Source: Gemmatimonadota bacterium
GTDB lineage: Bacteria > Gemmatimonadota > Gemmatimonadetes > Gemmatimonadales > GWC2-71-9
Length of the DNA stretch: 20,088 bases
Direction: 5' to 3'
Assembly: GCA_003221825.1 (NCBI GenBank)
Contig: QHUE01000118.1
Coordinates: forward strand, 1-20,088
Positions 14,010 to 20,088 of this stretch are shown here, piece by piece. Numbering within the stretch: position 1 is the first letter of the stretch; each line of letters starts with the position of its first letter. Under the pieces are notes generated by a model. That model saw only the letters and a program-made list of their open reading frames with translations, was not told where the DNA came from and did not search any database. Both the position numbers and the translations under genes were made by a program.

Positions 14010-14557
14010 GCGAGCCTCAGCTTCAAGGAGGAAGGCACCGTCACGCATGCCGTCACGCACACGCCGCAGCCGACGCACCCCTCCGGCTTCAGCACCGGGT
14101 GGCCGCGATCGTCCAGCGCCAGGGCGCGTTCGCCGATCGGGCACGCCCGGGCACACACGCCGCACTCGGCGCCCTGGAACGTGATGCAGCGCTGCGGATC
14201 GAGCTCGAGAATGCCCATGTGGACCGTGTCCCACGGCACTTTCGTCAGCGCGCCGGTCTCGCACGCCGCGGCGCACGGCATGTCTTCGCACGCGATACAG
14301 GCGCGCGTCGTCGGATCAATGTAGGGAGTCCCGGCCGCCAGCCCGCCGCCGTTCGCGGGCGTCTTGAGGATCGCGTGCACGGGGCACACATCGATGCAGT
14401 CGCCACAGCGCGTGCAGGCCGCGACGAACGCGACTTCAGGCGCCGCGCCGGGCGGCCGGAACCAGCGCTTCGGCGCGACGCGCTCCTCGGTCCGCCGCGC
14501 AACTTCGTTGAGCAGCTTTCCGATGGTGGTCTGGAAGAAGGCACGCCGGTCGCTCAA
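14006..14557 (-). CDS. Four-cluster ferredoxin-type protein (NapG/NapF-like)
   Basis: A 183-aa iron-sulfur protein from TTG 14557, which overlaps the M1 gene's stop as TTGA (14554-14557). The frame is open further upstream, but that part lies within the M1 gene. Sixteen cysteines form four [4Fe-4S] motifs: CTRCGDCIDVCP, CIACEDMPCAAAC, CITFQGAECGVCARAC and CVGCGVCVTAC. The N-terminus SDRRAFFQTTIGKLL resembles the start of NapG-like proteins with a twin-arginine pair, but there is no hydrophobic core, so Tat export is doubtful. It presumably transfers electrons to an unidentified partner; no oxidoreductase is encoded nearby. Confidence 0.88.
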   Translation of the reverse strand: MSDRRAFFQTTIGKLLNEVARRTEERVAPKRWFRPPGAAPEVAFVAACTRCGDCIDVCPVHAILKTPANGGGLAAGTPYIDPTTRACIACEDMPCAAACETGALTKVPWDTVHMGILELDPQRCITFQGAECGVCARACPIGERALALDDRGHPVLKPEGCVGCGVCVTACVTVPSSLKLRLA

Positions 14558-15039
14558 AAGCTCGGCTCCAGGCTGACCAGCCAGCGGAAATGCAGCCGCC
14601 CGTCGGAGCGCGCATTCCCGTCGGCGGCGTAGGTCCAGCGATTCACCATGAACGGCATTTCGAACCGCATCGTCCACGCCAGCTCGTTGATCCGATGCTG
14701 GGTCACCACTCCCACCCCGCCGTCGTACAAGGTGGTGTACGACTGGCCCGGCGGTGACGGCGGCACCACCCGGGGATCCACGACCCCGCCATCACCGAAG
14801 ACTTCGACTGCCGCGTCACGAACGGGTCCCGCGGCGCGGTGGAACAGCGTCTTCGTCCCTTCGACGTTGACTGCGATCGCCCACCGGCCGCCGAGGTCGG
14901 GGCCGAAGGCCCGCAGATTGGCATCTCCGGGCGACTGGTAATGGAAATCGGGCCGCACGAACAGCGCGCCGCGGCTGCGCAGCAGCGGATTGCGGAACGT
15001 TTCGTACGGCCGCCGCGCACGCCGGCCCGCGCCCGCCAC
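14554..15039 (-). CDS. C-terminal fragment of the M1 metallopeptidase (shifted frame)
   Basis: This frame continues the M1 gene after the frameshift. From PYETFRNPLLRSRGALFVRP it reads sensibly through DFHYQSPGDANLRAFGPDLG, RWAIAVNVEGTKTLFHRAAG and QHRINELAWTMRFEMPFMVN to LRFHFRWLVSLEPSF-like β-rich sequence (the last residues are HFRWLVSLEPSF). It ends at a TGA that overlaps the ferredoxin TTG. The apparent GTG start at 15039 is not expected to be used; this is the native C-terminus of the upstream reading frame and not a separate gene. Joining the frames needs one extra base near 15007-15014, within a GGCGGCC run. Confidence 0.75.
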   Translation of the reverse strand: MAGAGRRARRPYETFRNPLLRSRGALFVRPDFHYQSPGDANLRAFGPDLGGRWAIAVNVEGTKTLFHRAAGPVRDAAVEVFGDGGVVDPRVVPPSPPGQSYTTLYDGGVGVVTQHRINELAWTMRFEMPFMVNRWTYAADGNARSDGRLHFRWLVSLEPSF

Positions 15040-17264
15040 ACCTTATCGCCATGCCGACTCGTGACTGAAGCCCAAGGTCCCGCTTCGATCGTCCCGGCAT
15101 CGTCCCACAGCCGGCGGTCGACATAGCCAAGGTCGCTGACGGCCATCCAGATGGCATCGACGCCGACGTGGGTGTCGGGACCGAACGTGAGATGCTGGCG
15201 GAGCGAGCGGTCGGCGTGCAGCGCGATGCCCGTCCGTCCCTCCACACTCCAGGTTGCCGCGCTCGCCTCGGTGCGCGGCATCGGGTGGGTCACGGGGTTT
15301 CCGGACTTGAAGTACCAGCCGTACGCCCGAGTCGCGTCTGGATCGAAGCCGTAGGATGCCAGTGCCAGATTCTTGTTGAAGCGGCCCAGGTAGTTCGAGC
15401 GAGCACGCACCGCACCCGTCACGCCGCCGTAGTCGTTGTACCACAGGAGCGGGAGCAGGCTCGTCACGATGCGGTCACGCTGCATCGGTGTCTTGGTCGG
15501 ATTGTCGATGCGCGTTGTGTTGAGGGCTCGACTGCCGAAGAGGCTGCGCTTCTCGCGGTTATTCAGCGCGTTCCAATCATGCGCACGCTGGCGCGGATCG
15601 AGGACGAGCCGGCCCGGCTTGCGAGCCGTGACGAACTCCACGCGCTCGCGCTCCGGCTGCCCGGTCGAGCGCGCGTAGATCGTGTCCTTATCGCCGATTT
15701 CAACCGGCATCCAGCCGTCGCCCTGACGACTGATGTTGACAGCGGTCAGCCATCGGCCGTCAGCGAGCCGCCGTCGCTGAACTTTATCCAGTCGATAATC
15801 GATCAATGGCGTCCCATGCAGCCACTGGCCGAAGAGCCACTTCAGATCCTGGTGCGACACCTCTTCCGCGACGCTCCGGAACGCCGCTTCATCCACGTGC
15901 TTCAGCCGGTAGCGCGCGTAGTAGGTCCGTAGGATCCGCCGCATCACGTCGTCGCCCACGATGTAGCGCAGCTGCTCGTAGAACAGCTGGCCCTTCTCAT
16001 AGATCATCGTGTTGTAGGTCTGGAAGTCGCGATAGCGCTCGCTGACCATCGAGACCGGCTCGCTCCAGCGGTCCACGTCCCAGAGCACGATTTCGGTTTC
16101 CACGCTCGGGTATTCCGATCCCGCGCGGTGCGCTTCGAAGAACCAGCCGGTCTGGAAGCTGGTGAAGCCCTCGTCGAGAAATCCTTCGCGCCACTCGTTG
16201 TTGGCGAGGATACCCATCGTGTAGTTGTGGCCCAGCTCGTGGACGATGAGGCCGAGGCCGGCGCTGCCGTCCATGATCATCATCGGGAATTCGGTGCCGC
16301 CGCCCTCGATGCGGTGCACGTTGGTGATCTGCGGCCAGGCGAATGTGCCGTACAGCGAGTCGAGCCAGGCGAGCGCCATCTCCGTGCGCTGGACCGCGAT
16401 CCCCTTGCCCCACGTCGCGCTGTCGCCGGGCTGATACAGGACGTGCACGACGACGTCCTTGTAGCGGGCCTGCTCGTAGCGATAGTCGGGATTCAGAGAA
16501 AACGCGAAATGATGGACGGAGTCCGCGAAGAAGCGAACGCATTTGCGACCGGTTGCGACCACCCCGCATTTGCTACTTGACCGCCCGTAATAGCCCCGTT
16601 GATAATCGATCCCACCGGCAGCGACCGCCCCGACCGCCGCCTTTTGCCAGCCAGGATCACCTTCCAAGGGCACGCCCGTCGCACCAACCACCTGATCCGC
16701 AGCCAGATCGAGCATCACGTCGTAGCTGGCGAATTCGCCGTAAAACTCGCCCGCTGGATACAGCGGGTGATCCTCCCACCCGTACTTGTCGTACACGACG
16801 ACTTTCGGATACCACTGCGCGAAATCGAAGCGCCGGCCTCGCCTGCCCTGTCGCCGCGGTAACGTCGAGGGCCGAGCCTGCCAGGAAATCGTCACGCCCA
16901 TCGAATCGCCCGGCGCGAGCGGCCGCGGCAGGCGCCAGTGCGCGATGGTCGAATCCGGTGCGTACGGATAATCCGGGGTCCCGAGTGACGCCTGCGTGAT
17001 TCGTTCGAACGCGTAATCAGGATCCTGCATGTGCTGAAAGCGCTCGCGCCATTCCGCGGAATCGACCGCGGCCCAGCGCGAGGCGGGGCGGAAGGCGTTC
17101 AGGTATTGATGGACATAGAAGTCGCGCAGCGTGTCGGGCGACTGATTGACGTACTTGATCCGCACGTTGCCGCTCAGCACGCCGCTCGGCTCGTCGACCG
17201 CGGCGACGATCTCATAGGCGACCCGCTGTTGCCAGTACGTCGAATCGACCGCGAGCGCAAGCAT
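14703..17264 (-). CDS. M1-family (aminopeptidase N-like) zinc metallopeptidase, frameshifted near its end
   Basis: From ATG 17264 (MLALAVDSTYWQQRVAYEI) the protein has an N-terminal β-domain (VLSGNVRIKYVNQSPDTL). The gluzincin catalytic domain carries H342-E343-xx-H346 and E365 (HELGHNYTMGILANNEWREG, then FLDEGF) and a substrate-loop equivalent GGGTEFPMMIM in place of GAMEN. A long C-terminal β-rich region follows. The frame is native to about residue 750 (near 15014); its last 100 residues are nonsense, and the real C-terminus lies in the neighbouring frame (14554-15039). Repaired length would be about 903 aa. Members are secreted or periplasmic peptidases, yet no signal peptide is visible. 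The open frame extends upstream to 17522 through TTG/GTG codons, but that would run into the divergent lipoprotein gene. The true start is uncertain. Confidence 0.85.
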   Translation of the reverse strand: MLALAVDSTYWQQRVAYEIVAAVDEPSGVLSGNVRIKYVNQSPDTLRDFYVHQYLNAFRPASRWAAVDSAEWRERFQHMQDPDYAFERITQASLGTPDYPYAPDSTIAHWRLPRPLAPGDSMGVTISWQARPSTLPRRQGRRGRRFDFAQWYPKVVVYDKYGWEDHPLYPAGEFYGEFASYDVMLDLAADQVVGATGVPLEGDPGWQKAAVGAVAAGGIDYQRGYYGRSSSKCGVVATGRKCVRFFADSVHHFAFSLNPDYRYEQARYKDVVVHVLYQPGDSATWGKGIAVQRTEMALAWLDSLYGTFAWPQITNVHRIEGGGTEFPMMIMDGSAGLGLIVHELGHNYTMGILANNEWREGFLDEGFTSFQTGWFFEAHRAGSEYPSVETEIVLWDVDRWSEPVSMVSERYRDFQTYNTMIYEKGQLFYEQLRYIVGDDVMRRILRTYYARYRLKHVDEAAFRSVAEEVSHQDLKWLFGQWLHGTPLIDYRLDKVQRRRLADGRWLTAVNISRQGDGWMPVEIGDKDTIYARSTGQPERERVEFVTARKPGRLVLDPRQRAHDWNALNNREKRSLFGSRALNTTRIDNPTKTPMQRDRIVTSLLPLLWYNDYGGVTGAVRARSNYLGRFNKNLALASYGFDPDATRAYGWYFKSGNPVTHPMPRTEASAATWSVEGRTGIALHADRSLRQHLTFGPDTHVGVDAIWMAVSDLGYVDRRLWDDAGTIEAGPWASVTSRHGDKVWRARAGVRGGRTKRSAIRCCAAAARCSCGPISITSRPEMPICGPSAPTSAAGGRSQSTSKGRRRCSTAPRDPFVTRQSKSSVMAGSWIPGWCRRHRRASRTPPCTTAGWEW

Positions 17265-17367
17265 GGCCCGTGAATCTCGCGTGTTCTGGCCCCGCGTCGC
17301 AAGGAAAGGACGATGATCCTCTCGCGTTCCCCCCCACAATGAGCCTTCACCTTTATCAGGAGGACAT
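17265..17367. other. Intergenic region between divergent M1 and lipoprotein genes
   Basis: A 103-bp gap that must hold both promoters. It contains a C7 run (17329-17335) and the Shine-Dalgarno of the lipoprotein gene (AGGAGG, 17358-17363, 4 nt before ATG). No convincing -35/-10 pair was found on either strand. Confidence 0.5.
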
Positions 17368-18573
17368 ATGTTGAACCGCAGTTGCGCTGTGGCGGCGCTG
17401 ATGCTCATCGCCGCCTGCAGCGACCGGGCCGTGACGCCGCCATCCGAGACGCCGGCGGCATCGGTCTCGACCAACAGCAAGCGCCCTGAAGCGCTCGCCA
17501 GGATGGTCGCGAAAGGGCTCAAGAATCCGGCGTTTCGGGCCTATCTGAAGGCGCAGCTCGACGTCTCGCCCTACCGTGAGCACAAGCTGCAATTCGAGAC
17601 GTTCCTCGCCGCCAACGAGGGCCGTGCGCTGCGTGAAATCGCGGCGGAAAACGGAACGACCAAGGACACGCTCGCCACGCAGGCGAAGGCCGCGATCGCA
17701 CTCGAGGTCTATTTCCCGGTGCCGGACCACCGCGCCGCGTGGACCGGGGACGAGAACGTGCTCGTCGCGACGGCGCTGACGGACGACGATCCGCCGATCG
17801 CGTTCGATCCGGAGGGACGCCGGCAGGTCCTCGATCCGAAGACGCCTCCAGCCACACCCGTACTCGCGGTTGTGCCGGTCGAGACGGACTTCTCGGTCCG
17901 GCCGGCGCGCGTGGAGGAATGCATCGTCGACTGCGGCGGCGGCGGTGGCGGGCCCATCGGCGATGTTGTCCCTCCGCCTCCCCCGGCGCCCGGCCTCTAC
18001 ATGACCAAAAGCCATTTCGTACAAGACTTTGAAGGCTGGTTGAAGGGGTCGCCCGAATTTGAGGTGCACATCCTCGGGCAGAAGGGGACGACGGACTCCT
18101 TGTACGACTATCAATGCGCCGGTGAGCACGCGGGCGGACCGTACACGTTCGATCAGAACGATCTCGACTGGTCAGGAAATGTGTTGCTCTTCTCCAAGAC
18201 ACAGCTCGATCAGTACAACGCGGCGCATCCGCGGCAGAACCTCAGGGTGTTCGTCGTGGAAGACGACGATACTGCGTGCCAGATCAAGACTGACGTGGGG
18301 CGGGCGGAACAGCTTTTCAAAGTCGTCGACAGCCTCTACAACAATCTCACCGCGGGCAACGACTCGAGCACGGCACTCATCAAGGCATACAAGTACGCCA
18401 GGGGAGCAAAGAGCTTCTGGCAAGCGATCACGTCATTCTTCAAGACCAATGATGACGTCGTTGGAACGGCCGTCGAGGATGATATCGTGGGCTCGACCTA
18501 TCCCGGCTACAACTGGTTCGTCAAAGGCGACAACAACATCACGAACGGCTGGATCAACCTGGTCATGAACTGA
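17368..18573 (+). CDS. Lipoprotein of unknown function
   Basis: A 401-aa protein not recognised. The N-terminus is a lipoprotein signal (MLNRSCAVAALMLIAAC, lipid-bearing Cys at residue 17), followed by a Ser/Thr/Pro-rich linker. An α-helical N-terminal domain follows (about residues 38-115, MVAKGLKNPAFRAYLKAQL and FETFLAANEGRALREIAAEN). A β-like segment comes next, then a Cys-containing hinge ending in six Gly and five Pro (EECIVDCGGGGGG, VVPPPPPAPG; about 188-210). The C-terminal domain is aromatic and Asp/Asn-rich, with two further Cys (YDYQCAGEH, DDDTACQIK) that could make disulfides. A strong Shine-Dalgarno (AGGAGG) precedes the ATG. It is followed 11 bp later by a β-barrel-like gene, suggesting a co-expressed envelope pair. 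A domain of unknown function is likely; no enzyme motif was seen. Confidence 0.8.
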   Translation: MLNRSCAVAALMLIAACSDRAVTPPSETPAASVSTNSKRPEALARMVAKGLKNPAFRAYLKAQLDVSPYREHKLQFETFLAANEGRALREIAAENGTTKDTLATQAKAAIALEVYFPVPDHRAAWTGDENVLVATALTDDDPPIAFDPEGRRQVLDPKTPPATPVLAVVPVETDFSVRPARVEECIVDCGGGGGGPIGDVVPPPPPAPGLYMTKSHFVQDFEGWLKGSPEFEVHILGQKGTTDSLYDYQCAGEHAGGPYTFDQNDLDWSGNVLLFSKTQLDQYNAAHPRQNLRVFVVEDDDTACQIKTDVGRAEQLFKVVDSLYNNLTAGNDSSTALIKAYKYARGAKSFWQAITSFFKTNDDVVGTAVEDDIVGSTYPGYNWFVKGDNNITNGWINLVMN

Positions 18574-18584
18574 GGCGAGCGACT

Positions 18585-19178
18585 ATGCGTGGTAGTGTAG
18601 CAGTTCTGGCTCTCCTGGCCGTCACCACAACCCCTGCCACGGCGCAGTGGGATATTGGATTCGAGATGAGCACGATTCATTACCACGGATCCTCAGGCGA
18701 TACGACCAACAGCGGCGGGCCACAGGCGTTTCGTCCCGCCAGCGCTACGACCGTCGGAGTACGGGTTGATCGAGGCATTGGCCGAGCTCGCGTGGGACTG
18801 CAAGCATCGTACGCCAACGTGGGCCTCACGGCGACGGGCCCCGGATTGACCCTCATCGATAATTCGACGGGCCAACTCATCGAGGGACAGCTGGTGGTGA
18901 ACTTCCGGGTGGTGGGGATCGGGTCGAGCGGAGCGATACGAGCGGAATTGGGACCCTCCCTCCACCTCTGGAAGAGCGGCGACGAAAACCGCACGCGTGT
19001 CGGTGCGATGGGCGCCCTGGCATACGAATGGCCCGTCGCCAAACGCTTCTCGGGCGCGATCCGGCTCGAGGGGATGATCTCCAAGTCCTGGTTCGACGAT
19101 GGCGACCTGCCGCCCGAATACGAGCGGCAGGCCACCAGGCGCTACGGCGTGGGACTGGCGCTGCGCTACCGGCTCTAA
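18585..19178 (+). CDS. Small outer-membrane β-barrel-like protein
   Basis: A 197-aa protein with a signal peptide (MRGSVAVLALLAVTTTPATAQ). The mature part alternates polar and hydrophobic residues in strand-length blocks (ATTVGVRVDRGIGRARVGLQ, EGQLVVNFRVVGIG, AIRAELGPSLHLW, RVGAMGALAYEWPV, FSGAIRLEGMISKSWF). It ends in YGVGLALRYRL, the kind of amphipathic last strand seen in 8-10-stranded barrels, although the terminal residue is Leu and not Phe. Start ATG 18585 follows a GA-rich site. It is probably cotranscribed with the lipoprotein gene 11 bp upstream. Function is not recognised; it may be a structural porin-like or partner protein. It converges on the next gene with a 4-bp gap. Confidence 0.8.
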   Translation: MRGSVAVLALLAVTTTPATAQWDIGFEMSTIHYHGSSGDTTNSGGPQAFRPASATTVGVRVDRGIGRARVGLQASYANVGLTATGPGLTLIDNSTGQLIEGQLVVNFRVVGIGSSGAIRAELGPSLHLWKSGDENRTRVGAMGALAYEWPVAKRFSGAIRLEGMISKSWFDDGDLPPEYERQATRRYGVGLALRYRL

Positions 19179-19182
19179 CGCG

Positions 19183-20088
19183 TCACCGCAAGATGATCGC
19201 CGGAACGTCACTCTCCTTCACGAGCCGGTTGAATGCGGGGACATCGGCGTCGAGCACCGCCTTGAGCCGGTCGAGCTGCACCTGCAGCGCCGCCGACAGC
19301 TCGTCGAACACCTGAACCGACTGGGCCGTCGGCGCCGCCTCGGCGCTCGCGACCACCCCCGCCAGCGCCGCGATCTTGTTGTTCAACCGGATCGGGTAAT
19401 TGAGCGGATCCTGGTTCGAGCGGTTCTTCACCTGATAGATCGCTTCCTCCACCGCGGCGAGCCGTCCCTTGATCGAGTCCGCCTGCTGCGCGATGCGCTT
19501 GCCGGCATCGCCCGGGAGCCCGCGGGCGCGCGTGGCCGCGCCGTCGAGCTGGTCGCGCACCTCGCGGATGCGCCGCACCGCGTCGTTCGCCGCGCTCACC
19601 CGGTCGCGGATCTTGAGCAACAGATCGAATTGCTGCTGATACTCGGCCGGCGTCGTCTTGAGGCGGGGATCGGGCCGCACCGTGAACTCGCGCGACTGCG
19701 ACCAGTCGCCCACCGTCAGCCGCACTTTGTACGTCCCGGGCACCGCCACCGGCCCAGCCGTGCCGCCCGCCCAGAAGATCATGCCCTGGAACCGGCTCGC
19801 ATCGGCATACCGCAGGTTCCAGGCGAACCGGTTCATGCCGGCCCGCACTTTGAGGGAATCGGGGCTCGGGGCCCGGGGGGGGGGCTTGGGAGTAAACCTC
19901 CGGACCAGCGAATCGCGGCTGTCCAGAAAATCGAGGCTCACGTTGGTCGCTGAATCAGGAGCGCTCTTGAGATAGAAGAAGACGACAGCGCCGCCCGGTG
20001 GATTGTGGCCAACCCCCAATCCCGAGCCCCCACCCCCGAAGCCCCCGCCCAGGCCCCGGCGGTATGCAGTACGCGGCGTATAGAGGAA
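19183..20088 (-). CDS. C-terminal part of a BNR/VPS10-like (sortilin-type, 'glycosyl hydrolase'-annotated) protein
   Basis: The reverse frame is open from the right edge, giving about 301 residues; the N-terminus is outside. It begins LYTPRTAYRRGLGGGFGGGG, then GVGHNPPGGAVVFFYLKS. A β-sandwich-like segment follows (RAGMNRFAWNLRYADA, then VPGTYKVRLTVGDWSQSREF). After TVRPDPRL comes a helical tail of about 150 residues (FDLLLKIRDRVSAANDAVRR). This order (NPPxGAVxxYYL, GxNRFxWxLRYP-like, PGTYxVRLTVxG) is the C-terminal module of large secreted BNR-repeat proteins often annotated as glycosyl hydrolases. Enzymatic function is unproven. A C10 tract (coding strand, 19884-19875) inside the PKPPPRAP codons is a possible slippage site. 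Confidence 0.8.
   Translation of the reverse strand, partial: FLYTPRTAYRRGLGGGFGGGGSGLGVGHNPPGGAVVFFYLKSAPDSATNVSLDFLDSRDSLVRRFTPKPPPRAPSPDSLKVRAGMNRFAWNLRYADASRFQGMIFWAGGTAGPVAVPGTYKVRLTVGDWSQSREFTVRPDPRLKTTPAEYQQQFDLLLKIRDRVSAANDAVRRIREVRDQLDGAATRARGLPGDAGKRIAQQADSIKGRLAAVEEAIYQVKNRSNQDPLNYPIRLNNKIAALAGVVASAEAAPTAQSVQVFDELSAALQVQLDRLKAVLDADVPAFNRLVKESDVPAIILR

Noticed and set aside
17265..17522. Longer M1 start at 17522
   Set aside because: It would overlap the divergent lipoprotein gene and its ribosome-binding site, and the added residues do not form a signal peptide.
19160..19200. Possible terminator between the β-barrel and BNR/VPS10-like genes
   Set aside because: The gap is 4 bp with no hairpin of note.

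Overview
This is a GC-rich, densely packed chromosomal window from a free-living Gram-negative bacterium. An outer-membrane efflux channel, a β-barrel protein with a signal peptide, and a lipoprotein indicate an outer membrane. The mix of families resembles soil Gemmatimonadota, but that is an impression from family composition and was not tested. The families behind it are a BNR/VPS10-like protein C-terminus, a long M1 metallopeptidase with a C-terminal extension, a DUF885 protein, and leaderless-looking promoters. No tRNA, rRNA, CRISPR array, insertion sequence or integrase was seen. No gene-free stretch exceeds about 105 bp.

Layout, left to right. (1) Minus-strand cluster 4759→1: an HMGL-like/isopropylmalate-synthase-family enzyme, a DUF885 HExxH-type hydrolase, an MFS transporter and the 5' part of a Kup potassium transporter, all overlapping by 4-8 nt. 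(2) Plus-strand M20 metallohydrolase (4833-6047), divergent from (1) across a short bidirectional promoter region. (3) Minus-strand drug-efflux operon 11487→6052: TetR regulator, TolC-like channel, EmrA-like adaptor, EmrB-like 14-TM pump and a membrane-anchored metallophosphoesterase. A 32-bp near-perfect palindrome lies just upstream of tetR. (4) Minus-strand arsenic-type operon 12808→11545: arsR, an arsI/cadI-like lyase and a DinB-family protein, with a consensus leaderless promoter. (5) Minus-strand group 17264→12848: M1 metallopeptidase (frameshifted), four-cluster ferredoxin, sugar-isomerase-type cupin and a sugar nucleotidyltransferase that has lost its catalytic N-terminus. (6) Plus-strand pair 17368-19178: an unrecognised lipoprotein and a small β-barrel-like protein. 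(7) Minus-strand C-terminal part of a BNR/VPS10-like protein running off the right edge.

Neighbouring genes on the same strand typically overlap by an NTGA tetranucleotide (ATGA, GTGA or TTGA), so translational coupling is the rule. That pattern fixes several start codons, and it also exposes damage. The nucleotidyltransferase still has its original ATG and first residues (MKVIMP) overlapping the cupin stop, but roughly 65-70 codons are missing after them. The M1 gene needs a one-base correction near 15010, and the metallophosphoesterase may have lost its first segment to a frameshift. Whether these are real mutations or assembly errors cannot be decided from the window.

The most promising biology is the arsR-arsI-dinB operon. 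Its repressor has a two-cysteine sensor site, which fits a system for methylated or aromatic trivalent arsenicals. I see no clearly new defence or mobile system.
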